Shown: positions 43,955 through 52,334 of the stretch, piece by piece
How the letters are laid out: each line of letters begins with the position of its first letter
Numbering within the stretch: the first letter of the stretch is position 1
Source of the DNA: an uncultured Bacteroidota bacterium
Lineage (GTDB): Bacteria; Bacteroidota; Bacteroidia; Bacteroidales; UBA12077
Direction: 5' to 3'
DNA: 64,000 bases
Assembly (NCBI GenBank): GCA_913055635.1
Contig: CAJXLK010000022.1
Coordinates: 1-64,000 of the forward strand
The notes under the pieces: model-generated
The model's input: only the letters and a program-made list of their open reading frames with translations
Told to the model about the DNA's origin: nothing
Databases searched by the model: none
Position numbers and translations under genes: made by a program

Positions 43955-46156
43955 ATGGGAAACGTTAGTCCAATTTTCTGGGTAGCCCCAGCGAGTTCGA
44001 TTCTGGCCCTCTTATTTGCTTATATGTTTTTTAAGCAGATGATGAAGGAAGATGAGGGCAATGATACGATGAAAAAAATTGCCAAAAACGTAAGGAAAGG
44101 GGCTATGGCTTATATTCGCCAGCAATATAAAGTCGTGGCCATTTTCTTTGTTGTTTTGGCGTTGCTATTAGCTGGTTTGGCGGGCATCGGTTTACAAAAC
44201 GGATGGGTGCCCTTTGCCTTTCTCACTGGCGGTTTCTTTTCCGCCCTGGCCGGTTACTTTGGCATGAAAACGGCCACGCAGGCAGCGGCCCGTACGACCA
44301 ATGCCGCGCGCAGTTCGCTGAACAAGGGCCTTCGCATTGCCTTCCGCAGTGGTGCTGTGATGGGCCTGGTTGTAGTAGGGCTGGGCTTGCTTGACATCAC
44401 TTTTTGGTTCATCCTGTTGAATTATTTTGCCCCGGAAGCTTTAACCATGACCCATAAGCTGGTGTTCATTACCACGACCATGCTGACCTTTGAGATGGGG
44501 GCTTCCACTCAGGCCCTGTTTGCCCGTGTTGGTGGCGGTATTTATACCAAAGCCGCTGATGTGGGGGCTGACCTGGTAGGAAAAGTCGAAGCCGGCATAC
44601 CGGAGGATGATCCACGCAACCCTGCCACCATTGCCGATAACGTAGGTGACAACGTTGGTGACGTAGCCGGCATGGGCGCTGACCTTTACGAGTCGTATTG
44701 TGGTTCTATTCTGGCCACCATGGCCCTCGGGGCGGCCGCTTATATGGGGGATGCTGCCATGCAGATGAAGGCCGTTTTGGCCCCCATGCTTGTGGCTGCC
44801 GTCGGCATCCTGCTTTCTATACTGGGCATTTACCTGGTTCGTACCAAAGAGGGGGCCTCTCAAAAGAACCTACTCAAAGCCCTGAACAGGGGTATTAACA
44901 CCACCGCCATCCTGATCCTTGTCTTCTCCTGGGTGATCCTTTATTACCTTGGTTTTGACAACGTTTGGGGTATATGGATGGCCATGGTAATTGGTTTGCT
45001 CGTGGGCATTGTCATCGGTAAGGCCACTGAATGGTTTACTTCCTCTGAATACAAACCCACCCGGAACATCGCCAAGAGCAGTCAGACCGGAACGGCTACC
45101 AACATCATCTCTGGTGTTGGCGTGGGACTGACCTCCACTTCCATTGCCATTCTGGCCGTTGTGGTCGGTATTATTCTGGCTTTCCTGTTTGCTTCCGGTT
45201 TTGATATGTCGCCTGAAGGCATGCGCCTCGGGGTATATGGCATCGGCATGGGTGCTGTTGGGATGCTCTCAACCCTGGGCATCACCCTTTCCAGCGATGC
45301 TTATGGGCCGATTGCCGACAATGCAGGTGGCAATGCCGAGATGGCTGAGCTGGGACCTGAAGTGCGCAAACGCACCGATGCCCTCGATGCCTTGGGCAAT
45401 ACCACCGCTGCCACCGGTAAAGGTTTTGCCATCGGCTCGGCAGCACTTACTGCCCTGGCACTGCTGGCCAGCTATATTGAAGAGCTGAAGGCCGGCCTTG
45501 ACCGGATTGGACAAACCACCATGCAAGTCGGCAGCGAAATGGTGCCCATTGAGGAAGCCACCCTGCTCGACTTTATGGAACATTACAACGTCAACCTGAT
45601 GAACCCCGAGCTGCTCTCCGGGATCTTCCTTGGTGCCATGCTGGCTTTCTTCTTTGCCGGGCTCACCATGAACGCAGTTAGCCGGGCAGCCGGAAAGATG
45701 ATTGATGAGGTTCGCCGTCAGTTCCGCGAAATCAAAGGCGTGCTTACCGGTGAAGCCGAACCTGAATATGCCCGTTGCGTGAAAATAGCCACCAAGGGCG
45801 CCCAACTGGAAATGATTGCCCCCTCCCTGACGGCCATCGCCGCACCCATTGTTGTGGGCATCATCTTTGGCGTACCCGGTACCATGGGACTGCTGGTGGG
45901 TACCCTGAGTACCGCCTTTGTACTGGCGATCTTTATGGCCAATGCCGGCGGTGCCTGGGACAATGCCAAGAAATACATTGAAGAAGGCAATTATGGAGGC
46001 AAAGGCTCGGAAGCTCACAAAGCCTCTGTCGTAGGTGATACCGTGGGTGATCCCTTTAAGGATACTTCCGGTCCCAGCCTGAACATCCTGATTAAACTGA
46101 TGATGATGGTCTCCATCGTTATGTCAGGCGTTATTGTTGCTTTCGACCTGATCTAA
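43955..46156 (+). CDS. hppA: Membrane-bound ion-pumping pyrophosphatase, K+-dependent type
   Basis: A 733-residue polytopic enzyme (about 16 TM helices) that couples pyrophosphate hydrolysis to Na+ or H+ pumping. The active-site loop is complete: [40 protein letters not shown] and, later, [27 protein letters not shown]. The next residues are [17 protein letters not shown]: Ala at the position that is Lys in K+-independent enzymes, which marks the K+-dependent subfamily. That subfamily includes Na+-pumping and dual Na+/H+-pumping forms, the latter known in Bacteroides. Which ion is pumped cannot be settled from motifs alone. A strong bidirectional-looking terminator follows. Confidence 0.95.
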   Translation: MGNVSPIFWVAPASSILALLFAYMFFKQMMKEDEGNDTMKKIAKNVRKGAMAYIRQQYKVVAIFFVVLALLLAGLAGIGLQNGWVPFAFLTGGFFSALAGYFGMKTATQAAARTTNAARSSLNKGLRIAFRSGAVMGLVVVGLGLLDITFWFILLNYFAPEALTMTHKLVFITTTMLTFEMGASTQALFARVGGGIYTKAADVGADLVGKVEAGIPEDDPRNPATIADNVGDNVGDVAGMGADLYESYCGSILATMALGAAAYMGDAAMQMKAVLAPMLVAAVGILLSILGIYLVRTKEGASQKNLLKALNRGINTTAILILVFSWVILYYLGFDNVWGIWMAMVIGLLVGIVIGKATEWFTSSEYKPTRNIAKSSQTGTATNIISGVGVGLTSTSIAILAVVVGIILAFLFASGFDMSPEGMRLGVYGIGMGAVGMLSTLGITLSSDAYGPIADNAGGNAEMAELGPEVRKRTDALDALGNTTAATGKGFAIGSAALTALALLASYIEELKAGLDRIGQTTMQVGSEMVPIEEATLLDFMEHYNVNLMNPELLSGIFLGAMLAFFFAGLTMNAVSRAAGKMIDEVRRQFREIKGVLTGEAEPEYARCVKIATKGAQLEMIAPSLTAIAAPIVVGIIFGVPGTMGLLVGTLSTAFVLAIFMANAGGAWDNAKKYIEEGNYGGKGSEAHKASVVGDTVGDPFKDTSGPSLNILIKLMMMVSIVMSGVIVAFDLI

Positions 46157-46197
46157 GCCTCAGGGCCTTCTCTTTATATAAGACCAAAATATTTCTC

Positions 46198-46231
46198 AAA
46201 CAGGCATATCCTCCAGGGTATGCCTGTTTTT
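46198..46231 (+). terminator. Terminator after hppA
   Basis: ACAGGCATA (46200-46208) pairs with TATGCCTGT (46219-46227) and a T run follows. The remaining bases to 46453 show no gene. Confidence 0.85.
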
Positions 46232-46453
46232 GTGATGGCAGGGATAGCCTTCATCCCAGGGATCCAAAAAAATCCAAGGTAAACCTTCACTCTGAAACCA
46301 CGCACTGCCAGGATGTCATCAATGAAGGGCATTATAAATTTTAAGCTAAGAGGCACCCATGTAAAGCATTTGCTGTTAGTGGCATAAATCACCTTGGATG
46401 CCTTTGCCCGGAGTCGTCTTTTTTATTGGAAACGGCAGGCCTGGGTTATTTGG

Positions 46454-47992
46454 CTACGACCCCCAGGATTCGCGGTCGAGGCTTCGGTACTGGATGGCTT
46501 CGGCCAGGTGAAAAGCCTGGATGTTTTGGGATTGATTGAGATCGGCGATGGTGCGGGATACTTTTAAGATCCGGTCGTAGGCCCGTGCTGATAATCCCCG
46601 GCTTTCCATGGCTTTTTTCAGCAGGTTGGCCCCGGCCTTGTCAATCTGGCAATAATGATGGATCATTTTGCTGGTCATTTGGGCGTTGGAATACACCCCG
46701 GGGTAATCCCTGAACCGCTCTGTCTGCATTTGGCGGGCCTGGGTTACCCTTTCCCGGACCTCCCTGCTGGTTTCGTTTTCTCTGGTAGTGGACAGCTCGT
46801 CGTAGTTGACCGGTACCACTTCTGTATGCAGGTCGATGCGGTCGAGCAGAGGGCCGGAGATTCGGTTTTTATACCTTTGAATATGACCGGGCGGACAAAC
46901 GCATTCTTTTTCAGGATGGTTGTAATATCCGCAGGGGCAGGGATTCATCGAGGCCACCAGCATGAAGTTGGCCGGATATTCAACGGTTGTTTTGGAACGC
47001 GAGATGGTGATGGAGCGCTCCTCCAGCGGCTGGCGCATTACTTCCAGTACATTCCGCGGAAATTCCGGCAGTTCATCCATAAAAAGCACCCCGTTGTGGG
47101 CCAGGGATATTTCCCCGGGTTGGGGGAAGCTGCCCCCGCCGATCAGGGCCACATTCGAAGAGGTATGGTGGGGCGATCGAAAAGGCCGGCGGGTCATCAA
47201 CGAGGATTCTGAATCAAAAGTGCCGGCCACCGAATGAATTTTTGTTGTCTCCAGGGCTTCATGCAGGGTGAGTGGGGGTAATATCGTGGGTAGGCGTTTG
47301 GCCAGCATTGTTTTGCCGGCCCCCGGCGATCCGATCATGATGATGTTGTGGCTGCCTGCAGCCGCTACTTCCAACGCCCGCTTGACGCTCTGCTGGCCCT
47401 TGACATCGGCGAAATCCATTTCATGATCGGCCAGGTTGGCAAAAAATTCTTCCCGGGTGTTGACCACCGTTTTCGCCGGGCTCGCTTGTCCGTTAAAAAA
47501 GCGGGTGACCTGCCCGATGTGGTCAACTCCATATACTTCCAGGTCATTGACAACGGCAGCTTCACGGGCATTGCGGGCCGGAAGCACCATGCCGGTGAAA
47601 CCTTCTTTCCGGGCCTGAATGGCAATGGGCAGCACCCCACGAATCGGTTTTAACCCCCCATCCAGGGATAGTTCCCCCATCATCAGATAATCCTTCAGCA
47701 TCCCGGGGCCTACCTGCCCCGATGCCCCCAGTATCCCCATGGCCAGCGGCAAATCATACGCCGAACCCTCCTTGCGGATGTCGGCCGGGGCCATGTTGAT
47801 CACCGTTTTGTAATGGGGCATCTCATACCCGCTGGTGCGGATCGCTGAATCAATGCGCTGATAACTCTCTTTGACCGCACTGTCAGGTAAACCCACCAGG
47901 TGGAAGCTGATCCCCCGCGAGACATTGACTTCAATGGTTACTGTCGTGGCATCTATGCCCTGGACAGCACTGCCGTAAGTTTTAACCAGCAT
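46454..47992 (-). CDS. yifB: YifB/ComM family Mg-chelatase-like AAA+ ATPase
   Basis: A 512-residue protein: N-terminal ChlI-like domain ([24 protein letters not shown]), AAA+ core with Walker [10 protein letters not shown] and Walker [12 protein letters not shown], a Cys cluster [15 protein letters not shown], and a C-terminal helical domain ([20 protein letters not shown]). ComM of naturally competent bacteria is a branch-migration helicase used in transformation; most bacteria, including non-competent ones, have it. No competence gene is adjacent. It lies upstream of, and opposite to, nothing else on its strand except gmhA, 32 bases away. Confidence 0.93.
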   Translation of the reverse strand: MLVKTYGSAVQGIDATTVTIEVNVSRGISFHLVGLPDSAVKESYQRIDSAIRTSGYEMPHYKTVINMAPADIRKEGSAYDLPLAMGILGASGQVGPGMLKDYLMMGELSLDGGLKPIRGVLPIAIQARKEGFTGMVLPARNAREAAVVNDLEVYGVDHIGQVTRFFNGQASPAKTVVNTREEFFANLADHEMDFADVKGQQSVKRALEVAAAGSHNIIMIGSPGAGKTMLAKRLPTILPPLTLHEALETTKIHSVAGTFDSESSLMTRRPFRSPHHTSSNVALIGGGSFPQPGEISLAHNGVLFMDELPEFPRNVLEVMRQPLEERSITISRSKTTVEYPANFMLVASMNPCPCGYYNHPEKECVCPPGHIQRYKNRISGPLLDRIDLHTEVVPVNYDELSTTRENETSREVRERVTQARQMQTERFRDYPGVYSNAQMTSKMIHHYCQIDKAGANLLKKAMESRGLSARAYDRILKVSRTIADLNQSQNIQAFHLAEAIQYRSLDRESWGS

Positions 47993-48024
47993 GTTCCGGG
48001 ATTTGGTAATAGAAGATACTAAAT

Positions 48025-48603
48025 TTATTGGTCATTCACCAATTTATCCTCGATAAAGTGGATCAGGGCATGAATGATTTTAATATGGATCTCCTGGGCC
48101 CGGTCTGAATACTTGGACCAGGGAGCCCGAACCTCAGCGTCTGCCATATTGGCGAGCTTGCCGCCATCTTTGCCGCTTAAAATGATGACCTGCATGTTGC
48201 GCTCCCGGGCTGATTCCACAGCTTTTATGATGTTGCCCGAATTGCCACTGGTGCTGATGCCCAGTAAAACATCCCCCTTGGCCCCAAATGCTTCCACATA
48301 CCTGGAAAAAACATACTCGTAACCGTAATCATTGGAAGTGCAGGAAAGATGCGTCGGATCAGAAATGGCCAGTGCCGGAAAAGGCCGACGTGCCTCCCTG
48401 AACCGGCCGGTTAACTCTTCGGCAAAATGCATGGCGTCACTCATTGACCCCCCGTTCCCGCAAGCCAGAATCTTATGCCCTCCACTCAGGGCTTCTACCA
48501 ATATATTTCCGGCCTGTTCAATGGATTTAAAATTTTTGGCATCCGCATTGAACTGTTCCAAAAGGTTTTGGGCTTCGAAAAAATTATTCCTGATGCTTTC
48601 CAT
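48025..48603 (-). CDS. gmhA: Sedoheptulose-7-phosphate isomerase
   Basis: A 192-residue SIS-domain isomerase that makes D-glycero-D-manno-heptose 7-phosphate for lipopolysaccharide or S-layer heptose. Motifs: [24 protein letters not shown], the conserved segment around [12 protein letters not shown], and [18 protein letters not shown], with the terminal His region [13 protein letters not shown]. No other heptose gene (hldE or gmhB) lies in the window. Its promoter side contains two CCCCGCTTAGCGGGG palindromes about 55-100 bases upstream. Confidence 0.94.
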   Translation of the reverse strand: MESIRNNFFEAQNLLEQFNADAKNFKSIEQAGNILVEALSGGHKILACGNGGSMSDAMHFAEELTGRFREARRPFPALAISDPTHLSCTSNDYGYEYVFSRYVEAFGAKGDVLLGISTSGNSGNIIKAVESARERNMQVIILSGKDGGKLANMADAEVRAPWSKYSDRAQEIHIKIIHALIHFIEDKLVNDQ

Positions 48604-48656
48604 ATCTGCTATTTTCTTTGCTTATCACTCGGGCTAAGATAATTTATTTTTTTTGA

Positions 48657-48703
48657 CCCCGCTTAGCGGGGTCTGTTAAAAAATTCAACCCCGCTTAGCG
48701 GGG
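48657..48703. repeat. Two CCCCGCTTAGCGGGG palindromes
   Basis: Exact copies at 48657-48671 and 48689-48703, 32 bases apart start to start, in the gap upstream of gmhA. Confidence 0.9.
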
Positions 48704-48720
48704 TGCCTAAGCAGGTTCTT

Positions 48721-48772
48721 ATGGTAGGTAATTATGGTAGGTTCTTATGGTAGGTTATCATGGTAGGTTCTC
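48721..48772. repeat. Four tandem copies of a 13-bp repeat
   Basis: ATGGTAGGT begins at 48721, 48734, 48747 and 48760, an exact 13-bp period with a variable 4-base end; a partial copy (AGGTTCTT) precedes it. Further right, 48869-48879 and 48971-48981 form an inverted repeat (AGGAGGCC/GGCCTCCT). The remainder of 48604-48982 shows no gene. Confidence 0.85.
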
Positions 48773-48982
48773 TTGAGTAAGGTGAGATAGACCGGTCTCA
48801 TTCCTCAACCATTTGCATGCTTCGGGTTGGTCGTGTCCTGAGCATGATGTAATGGGCAGAGCCCCGAAAGGAGGCCTTCTTGCAAAGCCGACAAATTTCC
48901 GGGCTGGCATTTGCATTTTTACAGCAATTTTTTTATTTTTATTTAGACGAAATTTAAATAAAAACCACAAAAAGGCCTCCTC

Positions 48983-49183
48983 ATGGTAAAACCTACCCAA
49001 AAAGATTTTGACAAGGCCTCTGAAATGCTTCATTCCAACCGATTGGATTATGATGAGGCGGTGGTGTGCATTGGAATATTGAGGGCCTATTTGCAGGATG
49101 AGTTCGTCTCCCGCTCTTTTTTATCGCGTTTTCGGCATCTGTTGGATAAGTACCGGATGGGGCTTTGTCGTCGTACATTCTGA
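48983..49183 (+). CDS. Small hypothetical protein (66 residues)
   Basis: A 66-residue charged, helical protein with three predicted helices (TQKDFDKASEML, DYDEAVVCIGILRAYLQDEF, SRSFLSRFRHLLDKYRM). I do not recognise it. It is preceded by an AT-rich leader and an inverted repeat and lies 107 bases before a histidine kinase gene that has its own promoter. It could be a genuine small gene; coding evidence is only its regular composition. Confidence 0.4.
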   Translation: MVKPTQKDFDKASEMLHSNRLDYDEAVVCIGILRAYLQDEFVSRSFLSRFRHLLDKYRMGLCRRTF

Positions 49184-49240
49184 CTGATTATCTGAGTTAT
49201 TGGTTTTCATTGCAAATCTTTCTCCAGGTGAGTTAAAATA

Positions 49241-49270
49241 TTTGCAAACCGCAAAATTTAGATTAATTTG
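49241..49270 (+). promoter_or_regulatory. Predicted promoter of the histidine kinase gene
   Basis: TTTG at 49241-49244, 18 bases, then TTAATTTG at 49263-49270 (7 of 8 to TAnnTTTG). The ATG follows 20 bases later. Confidence 0.5.
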
Positions 49271-49290
49271 CGTGTCAAAAAAATATAACT

Positions 49291-50412
49291 ATGACTCAGG
49301 TAGGAGAGGAGCTTCAATCCGGCCAATATCTTTTGAACACCTTGATGGATTCCATTGCCGACAGCATCTATTTCAAAGATCTGGAGAGCCGTTTTGTCAA
49401 GGTGAGTAGAAGTTTTGCAGACAAACATTCCATCGGCTCAGCAGAAGAAGCCATTGGCAAAACCGATTTTGACTATTTTAAGATCGATCACGCCCGCAAG
49501 GCCTATAGCGATGAGCAGCATATTATTCAGACCGGTGAAACCCTCGGGCCTGTTGAGGAGAAGGAAACGTGGAGTGACGGCCATGTAACCTGGGCCTCGA
49601 CCATTAAAATGCCCCTTAAGGATACGCAGGGCAATATTATTGGCACTTTCGGCATTTCACGCGATATAACTGAAGGTAAGCAGGCTGAACAATCCCTGAA
49701 AAAGAACGAAAAGCAACTGAGGGAACTAAACGCCACCAAAGACAAACTCCTGCGCATCATTTCCCACGACCTGAAAAACCTTTTCAATTCCATATTGGGT
49801 TTCTCCCGCATGCTTAAAGATACGAACCCCAATGAGGATGCTGAACAAATCAAAAGATTTGCCCAAATCATCCATCAATCGGCAAGCGACAGCCATGATT
49901 TGCTTCAAAATCTCCTGCAATGGTCTTCCATTCAAACCGGGCAAATGAAATTCAACCCCCAGAGCATCAAAGTTTATGATAAGGTCCATGAAACCCTTTC
50001 CATGCTGGAGCCCAATATCGATGAGAAAGACATCACCGTTCAGATTCATGTGCCTTCAGATTTGTATGCTTTTGCGGATGAATTCATGTTGGGTACCATT
50101 CTACGGAATTTAGTTTTAAATGCGATAAAATTCACCCCGGAAGGAGGGTATATTGAGGTGAAAGGGGAAAAGGATCCTGATAAGGTTTTAATTTCAGTGA
50201 AGGATACCGGCATCGGCATTGACCGGGAAAATCAGGAGAAATTATTCAGGATGGAGCAGGCTTATATGACCAAGGGAACCAACAATGAACAGGGTACCGG
50301 CTTGGGATTGATCCTGTGCAAGGATCTGACTGAAAAACACGGGGGCATCATTTATGTTGACAGTGAAGTCAACAAAGGCAGCACCTTTACTTTTACCTTG
50401 CCGGTTGGCTGA
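49291..50412 (+). CDS. PAS-domain soluble sensor histidine kinase
   Basis: A 373-residue hybrid-free kinase: PAS domain (residues ~12-130, ending GISRDITEGKQAE), short coiled coil (~130-150), HisKA with phospho-accepting His159 in ISHDLKN, and HATPase with NLVLNAIKFTPEGG, KDTGIGI and GTGLGLILCKDL. No TM segment, so it senses an internal signal through PAS. No response regulator is adjacent, so it is an orphan kinase. The conserved SHDLKN box resembles other Bacteroidota PAS kinases. The ATG follows a predicted promoter closely. Confidence 0.93.
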   Translation: MTQVGEELQSGQYLLNTLMDSIADSIYFKDLESRFVKVSRSFADKHSIGSAEEAIGKTDFDYFKIDHARKAYSDEQHIIQTGETLGPVEEKETWSDGHVTWASTIKMPLKDTQGNIIGTFGISRDITEGKQAEQSLKKNEKQLRELNATKDKLLRIISHDLKNLFNSILGFSRMLKDTNPNEDAEQIKRFAQIIHQSASDSHDLLQNLLQWSSIQTGQMKFNPQSIKVYDKVHETLSMLEPNIDEKDITVQIHVPSDLYAFADEFMLGTILRNLVLNAIKFTPEGGYIEVKGEKDPDKVLISVKDTGIGIDRENQEKLFRMEQAYMTKGTNNEQGTGLGLILCKDLTEKHGGIIYVDSEVNKGSTFTFTLPVG

Positions 50413-50610
50413 ATAAAGGGGTATCGCCCCATCTTTAAGATCTTCCGGCATTTGATGGACCCAGAAATTCAGGATGGCCCCGTAAACCCTTAAGACATTT
50501 CCCATTTGAAAGCCCTCCCTTTCAGAAAGCCTTCCCATAAATGCTTCTTTGTGAACAGGTTACACTTCATTAAGTGTCTGATGAAGGTTCTTTAATGAGC
50601 CATGATGATA

Positions 50611-50642
50611 TTTGCCGGTGCTCCAAATATTTATTATCTTGG
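50611..50642 (+). promoter_or_regulatory. Predicted promoter that decides the AmrB-AmrA start
   Basis: TTTG at 50611-50614, 20 bases, then TATCTTGG at 50635-50642 (7 of 8). Transcription would begin near 50649, excluding the upstream in-frame ATG at 50602 and favouring 50653-50665. Confidence 0.5.
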
Positions 50643-50661
50643 AAGGCATCTAATGATTGCA

Positions 50662-52194
50662 ATGATGAGACATATAGTGGTTGTTTTCATTGGGCTTTTT
50701 TTTCTGTTGACCGGACCTCTGGGATGTGCACAGGTTGGCCAGGAGGGGGCAGCAGGGAAAGATCGCCAGCCTGCGGTGGCAGGGCAGTTTTATCCGGCCA
50801 GCGCTTCAGCCTTGAAACGTCAGCTGGAAAATTTTTTTGCAGCCAACCGTCAGGTGGAGGAAAAGAAGGGGGTTGCAGCCCTTGTAGCGCCCCATGCCGG
50901 ATACAGATACTCCGGGCAGGTTGCCGCCGCTGCTTATAGCCAGGTTCCAGCAGGAAAAGCTTATGACAATGTTTTTATTCTGGCCCCCAGCCACCATCAT
51001 TCCTTTGATGGGGTTTCCATTTATCATCCGGGAGATTATCTCACCCCGCTCGGACGCGTTCAGGTAAACCAAACCCTGGCTGATAAGTTGATCAAAAACA
51101 ATGAATTTATTGATTATCATCCCCGGGCCCATACCAAGGAGCACAGCCTGGAGGTGCAGCTGCCTTTTTTGCAATATCGGTTGAACGAGAACCTAAGGAT
51201 TGTCCCGATCCTTACAGGGACGCATGATCCGCAGATCCTTCGCCGGTTGGCAAATGTTCTGGCTCCCTATTTCAATGAAGATAATCTTTTTGTGGTGAGC
51301 ACCGATTTTTCTCATTTCCCACCATCGCAGGAAGCCAGGCAGGTAGATGCAGCAACGGCCAATGCTGTTTGTAAAAACAAACCCGACGCCTTCCTCAATG
51401 CCATTCGCAGTAATGCCCAAAGGAGTATCCCTCAGCTTGCCACAAGCATGTGTGGCTGGCCGGGTATGTATTGTCTGTTGAACATGACCAGCACGGAGGG
51501 CCGCAACATCAGGATTCAGAAGCTCCTTTACCGGAATTCCGGCGATGTGACCGGCGACAGCTCGCGGGTGGTTGGTTACTGGGCTATGGGTTTCACTAGA
51601 AATAAAAATACTGAAAGTCAAAATGATATGGGTTTCCAATTAAATCAACAGGACAAGCAGGCTTTACTCCGAATTGCCCGACAAACGCTCAATGGTTATG
51701 TCAGGGAAGGAAAGGTTTCGGAGGTGGATGAATCGAATATCACCGAAACGATGCAGGTCCATACCGGGGCCTTTGTTACTTTGACCATAAATGGCGAATT
51801 GAGGGGGTGCATTGGCAGGTTTGACGCTGAAATGCCGCTTTATCAGGTGGTACAGGAGATGGCTGTGGCGGCAAGTTCACAGGATGCCCGCTTTCCGCCT
51901 GTGAGCGAAGAAGAGTTGGATGAGATCAACATTGAAATTTCTGTGCTGACCCCCATGGAGAAAATATCTTCGCCTGAAGAAATTGAACTCGGTGAAGACG
52001 GGATTTATATAAAGAAAGGACCTCTAACCGGCACTTTGCTGCCCCAGGTGGCTGAGAAAACGGGCTGGACGAAGGAAGAGTTCCTGGGCCATTGCGCAAG
52101 GGATAAAGCTGGCATTGGCTGGGATGGATGGAAAGACGAGGAGACTGAACTTTATACCTATCAGGCCATTGTCTTTCATGAAGGTTCAACCTGA
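50662..52194 (+). CDS. AmmeMemoRadiSam AmrB-AmrA fusion, predicted lipoprotein
   Basis: About 510 residues. Residues ~1-20 form a lipoprotein signal with lipobox PLGC. Next is a Memo/AmrB domain (PAVAGQFYPAS, APHAGYRYSGQVAAAAY, LAPSHHHSFDG, HSLEVQLPFLQ, VVSTDFSHF), related to extradiol dioxygenases with His-rich metal site; then an AMMECR1/AmrA domain (~residues 330-505) with TLTINGELRGCIGRF and VAVAASSQDARFPPV. AmrA, AmrB and the radical SAM AmrS co-occur across prokaryotes as the AmmeMemoRadiSam system (TIGR04335-04337); the biochemical role is not settled as far as I know. The predicted lipidation puts this fusion outside the inner membrane. Starts at 50653 or 50665 are also possible. Confidence 0.88.
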   Translation: MMRHIVVVFIGLFFLLTGPLGCAQVGQEGAAGKDRQPAVAGQFYPASASALKRQLENFFAANRQVEEKKGVAALVAPHAGYRYSGQVAAAAYSQVPAGKAYDNVFILAPSHHHSFDGVSIYHPGDYLTPLGRVQVNQTLADKLIKNNEFIDYHPRAHTKEHSLEVQLPFLQYRLNENLRIVPILTGTHDPQILRRLANVLAPYFNEDNLFVVSTDFSHFPPSQEARQVDAATANAVCKNKPDAFLNAIRSNAQRSIPQLATSMCGWPGMYCLLNMTSTEGRNIRIQKLLYRNSGDVTGDSSRVVGYWAMGFTRNKNTESQNDMGFQLNQQDKQALLRIARQTLNGYVREGKVSEVDESNITETMQVHTGAFVTLTINGELRGCIGRFDAEMPLYQVVQEMAVAASSQDARFPPVSEEELDEINIEISVLTPMEKISSPEEIELGEDGIYIKKGPLTGTLLPQVAEKTGWTKEEFLGHCARDKAGIGWDGWKDEETELYTYQAIVFHEGST

Positions 52195-52215
52195 TCAAAT
52201 CATTTGATATCTAAC

Positions 52216-52290
52216 CCCCGCTTAGCGGGGTCAGTCCAATTCTTACCCCGCTAAGCGGGGGTGTTATCTGAATGACCCCGCTAAGCGGGG
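52216..52290. repeat. Three CCCCGCTTAGCGGGG palindromes at exact 30-bp spacing
   Basis: Copies at 52216-52230 (TTA centre), 52246-52260 and 52276-52290 (TAA centre, the reverse complement). They separate the AmrB-AmrA gene from the spermidine-synthase-like gene. Confidence 0.9.
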
Positions 52291-52334
52291 TTATATAAAT
52301 CGGGGTTAGTGAACCCGGCAGGGAAATTTTTTCT

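Noticed and set aside
46174-46392. 72-codon minus-strand ORF after hppA
   Set aside because: It runs through the hppA terminator and matches nothing I know.
48758-49033. 91-codon minus-strand ORF upstream of the histidine kinase
   Set aside because: It overlaps the 66-codon plus-strand ORF and the 13-bp repeat and has no recognisable feature.
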